DNA of 51,003 nt from Psychrobacter cibarius (GTDB lineage Bacteria > Pseudomonadota > Gammaproteobacteria > Pseudomonadales > Moraxellaceae): contig NZ_JABASQ010000022.1 in the NCBI RefSeq assembly GCF_016107535.1, positions 1-51,003 on the forward strand, given 5' to 3'. Position numbers and translations under genes: made by a program. This document shows, piece after piece, positions 47,067-51,003 of the stretch (position 1 is its first letter; each line of letters starts with the position of its first letter). A model generated the notes under the pieces. It was not told the DNA's origin. It saw nothing but the letters and a program-made list of their open reading frames with translations, and did no database searches.

Positions 47067-48014
47067 TTAAAAATTCAATAGCAGCTCATTCAAATTGCCT
47101 TCGTTCTCATATTCATCATAACGGTGACCGTAAAAGTCGTTATATTTTTCACCTGTAGTAGATGTCTTACGATTTCCATATACTTTTCCCGCTTCACTCC
47201 AAGCGCTATGATCATCACCATATTTCTCATATGCTGATACAAGAGTTTTAAGCTCACTTGGATCACTATGCGGTTTCATAATATCTATGGCACCATTATC
47301 TAGTAACTCTTCTCTGATCATGACACTGTAAATCGCAGCGCCTCCTTCTCCTTTTAGCTTGCTATCAATATAAGCATCTCTACTTGATATGTCGATCTCT
47401 CCTTGATAGGTAGCATGACCTACCTCATGAGTGAGCGCATGCATAGCCATGGCTGGCTTATCTCTATAATATTCAGAAACTACTATTTCTCTATCTTCAT
47501 AATTAGTATATGTTCCTCCAGAATCAGGACCATACATTATGTTCCAATCTGCTTCTTGCAAATCTTTGATATTTTCCTGCAACGTAGGTGAGTCAGCTGC
47601 AATTTTATCAACGTCATCACCTAAATTAGTAATGACATAGTCATCTTCAGTAGGCTCCTCATCATCCTCTATAAAGCTATTCCCAAATAAAGCATCAGGC
47701 TCCGACTTCGCAAACTGCAAAGGCGCTGCCTGTGCAATACTGCCAACATCAAAGTCAGACTCTGCAAACGCTTGCTGAATCGCAATCAGCTTAGCGCCGC
47801 AGCTAGTGACATCGCCGTCGCGAGCAATAGGTGCGCCATCGACAATAAAGGATGCATCACCACTAAGAATAGTGGTCACCTTTTTACATTTTTTACAGAT
47901 GACTTTATCGCCTTTACGCGCGACTGGGATACCGTTATGAGTGGTGTGCGGTGAGCCGGAGATGACCGTCCCACCGTGAGAGGTCTTTGCGCCAACGGTG
48001 ATATAGGCTGCCAT
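47067..48014 (-). CDS. PAAR-domain T6SS effector with HEVGH metallopeptidase-like domain
   Basis: 315 residues. Residues 1-88 form a PAAR domain (S-H-G-G-T-V-I-S-G-S-P-H-T-T, then C40-x2-C43 and D-V-T-S-C72), the sharp tip that sits on VgrG of the type VI secretion spike. A linker with an acidic stretch (115-125) leads to the C-terminal domain with H196-E-V-G-H200, a probable zinc site, E223 in K-G-E-G-G as a possible third ligand, and a terminal S-T-T-G-E-K-Y-N-D-F-Y-G pattern I associate with polymorphic-toxin peptidases. Target unknown. AAGGTAG precedes the ATG. Presumed secreted into rival cells; the next gene downstream is the candidate immunity gene. Confidence 0.85.
   Translation of the reverse strand: MAAYITVGAKTSHGGTVISGSPHTTHNGIPVARKGDKVICKKCKKVTTILSGDASFIVDGAPIARDGDVTSCGAKLIAIQQAFAESDFDVGSIAQAAPLQFAKSEPDALFGNSFIEDDEEPTEDDYVITNLGDDVDKIAADSPTLQENIKDLQEADWNIMYGPDSGGTYTNYEDREIVVSEYYRDKPAMAMHALTHEVGHATYQGEIDISSRDAYIDSKLKGEGGAAIYSVMIREELLDNGAIDIMKPHSDPSELKTLVSAYEKYGDDHSAWSEAGKVYGNRKTSTTGEKYNDFYGHRYDEYENEGNLNELLLNF
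47673..47938. repeat. 266-bp direct repeat, copy 2
   Basis: Partner of 45845-46110, inside the intact PAAR effector gene. Sequence beyond either end of the repeat is unrelated between the two loci. Confidence 0.92.
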
Positions 48015-48233
48015 AGTGCTACCTTGCTTAAACGTTTAAAGTTTGGATTGTTATAGCGATTCTATTATTTGCATCACATTATAGATGGCAAAAGCGTAAA
48101 ATATCAAACTTAAGTTTGTCTAAGGGTGTGACCTAGACAGCAAGCCTAATCTGTACAAAGTATAAAGGCGATTGAAATATTGACGTCAATAAGAAATTGA
48201 GACTCTTTACTAATTATCAATAACAAGCAAAAT

Positions 48234-49253
48234 CTAACCTTCCATCTCACTAGTCAGCCATTTAGACACATCATCAATTTGTACTGCCAGTTCAGCATGA
48301 GCCTTACCTAATTCAGCAAGCTTGGCATTAATCTGATGTTTATCATATTTAATACCTGTCAATGTGTCTTTTAATAGGTCGATTAATTCAACGTTTAGCG
48401 CATCAGAGAAGATAACCACATCGCGTATCGCTGCTTGCTTCACATCAAGGTGCAAATCAATGATGCCCCAATCAAAGCGCGTCTCAATGTGATGGGTGAA
48501 CTCAGGGGTCTTACCAAAACGCCAATCCCAATCTGCCATTTGCTGATAGTATTTATTTAGCGTCGGCTGCTTGGCGAGACTGGCTTCATCCAATTCTTCT
48601 ATCGGCGTGGTGTCGCCATAATCAGTGTCACGATAATATTCACAAAAGGCCTCGATAATCGCATCGGATAAGATCTCGTGATTGATGTCTGCATTAAACT
48701 CAACCAAATTGGCGACACGAGAACGTACGGACTTGATGCCTTTGGCTTTGAGCTTAAGTGGATGCGGATTGAGATACTCACCAAGCTTTTGCATATTAGC
48801 GTTCACCAGTAACGTACCATGATGAAAGCTACGATCGGCGGCATGTTTAAAGGCGCTACCTGATATTTTCTTATCACCGACTTGCATATCGTTACGACCT
48901 GACAAATCAGCGTCTATGCCTAACTTTTTTAGCGCATTAATAATAATGGTGAAGTTCGCTGCTTGATCGTAGTCGGCTTTGGGCGATAAAAAGGTAAAGT
49001 TGGTATTGCCCAAATCATGAAATACCGCACCGCCACCACTTTGACGCCGCGCCAAAAACACCTCGTCTGCTTCCATCTTATCGATTTTGCATTCTACCCA
49101 TGGGTTTTGCGAGCGCCCGATGACCACGGTCTCGCTATTGCGCCATAAGAATAGTGTGTGCGAGTCTGGGTCAAGCGCTTGGAATATCCAATCCTCGGTT
49201 GCGAGGTTAAACCAAGGGTTGGTCACGGCAGACTTTAAGATGCGCAGTTTCAT
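48234..49253 (-). CDS. lplA: lipoate-protein ligase A
   Basis: Attaches free lipoate, via lipoyl-AMP, to the E2 and GcvH proteins. 339 residues, the length of E. coli LplA (338). N-terminal N-P-W-F-N-L-A-T-E-D-W-I-F, the lipoate/ATP site R-R-Q-S-G-G-G-A-V-F-H-D-L-G-N-T-N (about 69-85), K-I-S-G-S-A-F-K (about 128-135) with the catalytic-type Lys, and H-G-T-L-L-V are all conserved; the C-terminal accessory domain is present (about 255-339). AAAGGAAA precedes the ATG. Confidence 0.95.
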   Translation of the reverse strand: MKLRILKSAVTNPWFNLATEDWIFQALDPDSHTLFLWRNSETVVIGRSQNPWVECKIDKMEADEVFLARRQSGGGAVFHDLGNTNFTFLSPKADYDQAANFTIIINALKKLGIDADLSGRNDMQVGDKKISGSAFKHAADRSFHHGTLLVNANMQKLGEYLNPHPLKLKAKGIKSVRSRVANLVEFNADINHEILSDAIIEAFCEYYRDTDYGDTTPIEELDEASLAKQPTLNKYYQQMADWDWRFGKTPEFTHHIETRFDWGIIDLHLDVKQAAIRDVVIFSDALNVELIDLLKDTLTGIKYDKHQINAKLAELGKAHAELAVQIDDVSKWLTSEMEG

Positions 49254-49451
49254 TTATTTTTCCTTTTTCTCGAATGATTTTTTATAAATAGACATTGTCA
49301 TTGTTGACGATGTAAGGCTGGAATTCAATGGCTGTGTGGTAGGGAAAAGGATTTGGGTAGAGCGGGGTATTTTGATTAGATTCTGCAGAATGTGATTTAT
49401 AGTTTTTTGGAGGAATAATTAGTTTTTGGAGCTAATTCTGCTATTCGCTTG
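49254..49451. other. upstream region of lplA
   Basis: AT-rich spacer that must hold the lplA promoter. A short direct repeat GGAG..TAATT occurs near 49410-49435. Nothing else recognised. Confidence 0.35.
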
Positions 49452-49557
49452 TATCTAACTTGTCGATGGCGTGCGGACTGGTTAGTCTGGTGGCGTTCCA
49501 ACATTCGAGCGACCACCCCCAGCCATAGTCCGCATCGCCATCGTCGGCGTTAGGATA
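49452..49557 (-). repeat. 106-bp imperfect inverted repeat, attC-like
   Basis: Left arm from TATCTAAC through GATGGCG and TGCGGACT; the right arm returns with AGTCCGCATCGCCATC and GTTAGGATA. Read on the minus strand it has the order of an integron attC site: R'' TCCTAAC, spacer GCCGAC, L'' GATGGCG with extra bases on this arm only, a central region with further pairing, L' CGCCATC, spacer GACAA and R' GTTAGAT, which fits GTTRRRY. R'' deviates at its first base. It is more GC-rich than its surroundings. No integrase gene is nearby, and a REP-like repeat is the alternative. Confidence 0.5.
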
Positions 49558-49655
49558 CCGCTGCTATCAGGGCTAAAAAGATCCTCAAGTTGACCATTTA
49601 TAGTTTCGACTAAGTTTCGATAATATTTTAATTTGGCGTAGTGTATCTTGCTAAA
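49482..49655 (-). pseudogene. coding remnant, possibly transposase C-terminus
   Basis: The minus strand is open from 49655 to TAA at 49482-49484 without a start codon. The upstream part reads Y-A-K-L-K-Y-Y-R-N-L-V-E-T-I-N-G-Q-L-E-D-L, with a distant look of the R-x-x-I-E-T-V-x-x-Q-L segment of DDE transposases. It then runs into the inverted repeat. A second frame through the same repeat is open to TAG at 49441-49443. Identity is tentative. Confidence 0.3.
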
Positions 49656-49775
49656 TCATACTAGCATGGAGGGTTCTTTAAGTCTTGTTGGTACTATCTT
49701 TTGAATTTATATGGAAACAACTAGAGCTATCAAATTAATGTGATATATTCTTGGTTACTAAAAAAGAGGAATGAA

Positions 49776-50969
49776 ATGCAAACTCAAACGTTAGATAGCT
49801 TATTTCAGAATAAAATATTTCGTATACCTGATTATCAAAGAGGATATGCTTGGGGAGAGCATCAAATAAAAGACTTCTGGGAGGATATATTGCAACTACA
49901 TGAAGATCGTATGCACTATACAGGCGTTATTACTTTAGAGCCTTTGAAAAAAGGGGAGTGTGAAAAATGGGTAGAAGATATTTGGTTAGTTAAGAATAGA
50001 GGTTTTAAGCCTTATTATGTGGTAGATGGTCAACAAAGATTAACTACAGCGCTAATACTGATACAGACAATCCTACAATCAGTACCCAAAGATTCTAGCT
50101 TAAACTTTTCTTCGATTTCAAATATTGAGGAGAAGTTTATTATAACTCAACATGAAACTGAGAATGAGTTATTCCAAAGTTATATATTTGGATATGAAAA
50201 AGATAACCCAAGCGATGAATATCTAAGAACTAAGATATTTAACAGGTATTCTACCTCTAATAATCATGAACTGACTCTTTACACTAAAAACTTATACAAA
50301 GCAAAGAAGTTCTTTTTAGACGAGCTACTTAAATTAGACCGTAGTGAAATTGAGAATGTGTTTACTAAATTAACTCAAAAAATGAAATATAGTATCTACG
50401 AAATTGAGGAGGATATTGATATTAATGTTGCATTTGAAACGATGAACAATCGAGGAAAGCCATTAACTACTTTGGAGAAATTAAAGAATAGACTCATTTA
50501 TTTGACAACGTTATTCTCTAATCAGAATGATAATGGTAGCTTGCGTGATGATATAAATAACGTATGGAAGACTATTTATAAGTATCTAGGAAAAAATCAA
50601 GATCGACCTTTAGATGAAGATCAGTTTTTACGTAATCATTGGATTATGTATTACGACTATTCTCGTAACAAGAAAAATGCATATATAGATTTTTTATTAG
50701 ATGATGCCTTTACTTCAAGAAGAGTTTTAAAAGATAAAGTAAATCCATTAACAAGGGAGGAAATAATTAAATATATTTATAACCTTCAAGAGTCAATAAA
50801 GTATTGGTTTTATATTCACAATCCAACAATGCCATCTAAAACCGTTAAGGTAACGAACGATCAATCTAAAGTTCTAGAGAAACTTAATAACATAGGTTTT
50901 AAAGCATTTAAGCCTCTAATTTTATCAGCTTATACATCAAATCAAGAAGCTATAGTCAATCCACAATAA
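49776..50969 (+). CDS. DUF262 (GmrS-type) domain protein, possible phage defence
   Basis: 397 residues from the ATG at 49776 (AGAGGA upstream; a frame starting at 49740 lacks one). DUF262 signatures are I-P-D-Y-Q-R-G-Y-A-W (about 17-26), Y-T-G-V-I-T-L (about 48-54), V-V-D-G-Q-Q-R-L-T-T-A-L-I-L (about 83-96, the NTP-binding/hydrolysis motif) and F-E-T-M-N-N-R-G-K-P-L-T-T-L-E-K-L-K-N-R (about 219-238). Such proteins form the GmrS part of GmrSD type IV restriction enzymes that cut modified phage DNA. The usual C-terminal DUF1524 nuclease half is absent before the stop, so the gene is either truncated or followed by a separate nuclease gene beyond the window. Confidence 0.85.
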   Translation: MQTQTLDSLFQNKIFRIPDYQRGYAWGEHQIKDFWEDILQLHEDRMHYTGVITLEPLKKGECEKWVEDIWLVKNRGFKPYYVVDGQQRLTTALILIQTILQSVPKDSSLNFSSISNIEEKFIITQHETENELFQSYIFGYEKDNPSDEYLRTKIFNRYSTSNNHELTLYTKNLYKAKKFFLDELLKLDRSEIENVFTKLTQKMKYSIYEIEEDIDINVAFETMNNRGKPLTTLEKLKNRLIYLTTLFSNQNDNGSLRDDINNVWKTIYKYLGKNQDRPLDEDQFLRNHWIMYYDYSRNKKNAYIDFLLDDAFTSRRVLKDKVNPLTREEIIKYIYNLQESIKYWFYIHNPTMPSKTVKVTNDQSKVLEKLNNIGFKAFKPLILSAYTSNQEAIVNPQ

Positions 50970-51003
50970 AATTAGTACAACCCATATTATGAAATAGTTT
51001 AGG

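Noticed and set aside
42385..48014. T6SS structural genes (VgrG, Hcp, TssB/C)
   Set aside because: None of the proteins here resembles them; only PAAR-linked cargo is present.
49776..50969. Complete GmrSD restriction enzyme
   Set aside because: The DUF1524 nuclease half is not present before the stop codon, so only the DUF262 part is claimed.

Overview
The window looks like chromosomal DNA of a Moraxellaceae bacterium, most likely Psychrobacter. This is an inference from moderate AT-richness, the housekeeping gene content and order, and the style of the predicted proteins; no rRNA or marker comparison was possible. Most of the window is ordinary core genome. No prophage, CRISPR array, complete insertion sequence or origin of replication was found.

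Layout. 1-5100: surface and stress genes: a KPE-repeat lipoprotein cut by the window edge, mpg glycosylase, a NIF3-like protein, two related lipoproteins plus what looks like a decayed third copy, CsbD, and a TetR regulator. 5200-14420: a molybdopterin oxidoreductase, dadA, ygfZ, a PhnA-type zinc protein, hemL, a fadD-like ligase and a DUF962 protein. 14800-22400: ppx/gppA, accA, tilS, a GNAT acetyltransferase, proC, yggT, thiD. 22640-33100: tRNA-Ser and tRNA-Arg with strong promoters, RDD protein, Na/Ca-type exchanger, panD, then pth, rplY, prs, two identical tRNA-Gln genes, ispE, lolB and a TPR protein, with hemA divergent. That last order is the familiar gammaproteobacterial hemA-lolB-ispE-prs-rplY-pth block. 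35600-42300: a class V aminotransferase, a split YeeE/YedE pair, an acyl-CoA synthetase and fadH (2,4-dienoyl-CoA reductase).

42385-48014 is the accessory part and the most interesting. On the minus strand it reads as a probable type VI secretion effector/immunity island: an intact PAAR-domain protein with a C-terminal HEVGH metallopeptidase-like domain, an exported candidate immunity protein, then a second, 5'-truncated PAAR module carrying a different HELGH C-terminal domain, followed by a small overlapping reading frame, a lipoprotein and a Sel1-repeat lipoprotein. The two PAAR modules share a gapless 266-bp direct repeat. The second is broken where a TGTGGTG heptamer has expanded by 28 bp relative to the intact copy. 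No T6SS structural gene lies in the window.

48234-51003: lplA, then an intergenic region with a 106-bp imperfect inverted repeat that has integron attC-like features (no integrase nearby) and an adjoining coding remnant, then a DUF262 (GmrSD-type) protein that may be a phage-defence component.

A recurring theme is short tandem repeats, several imperfect and intergenic (12 bp at 1-144, 16 bp at 11931, 6 bp at 12106, 12 bp at 17496, 16 bp at 35423, 7 bp at 46112, 18 bp at 46407), and two copies of a 107-108 bp MITE-like element at 2143 and 5213.
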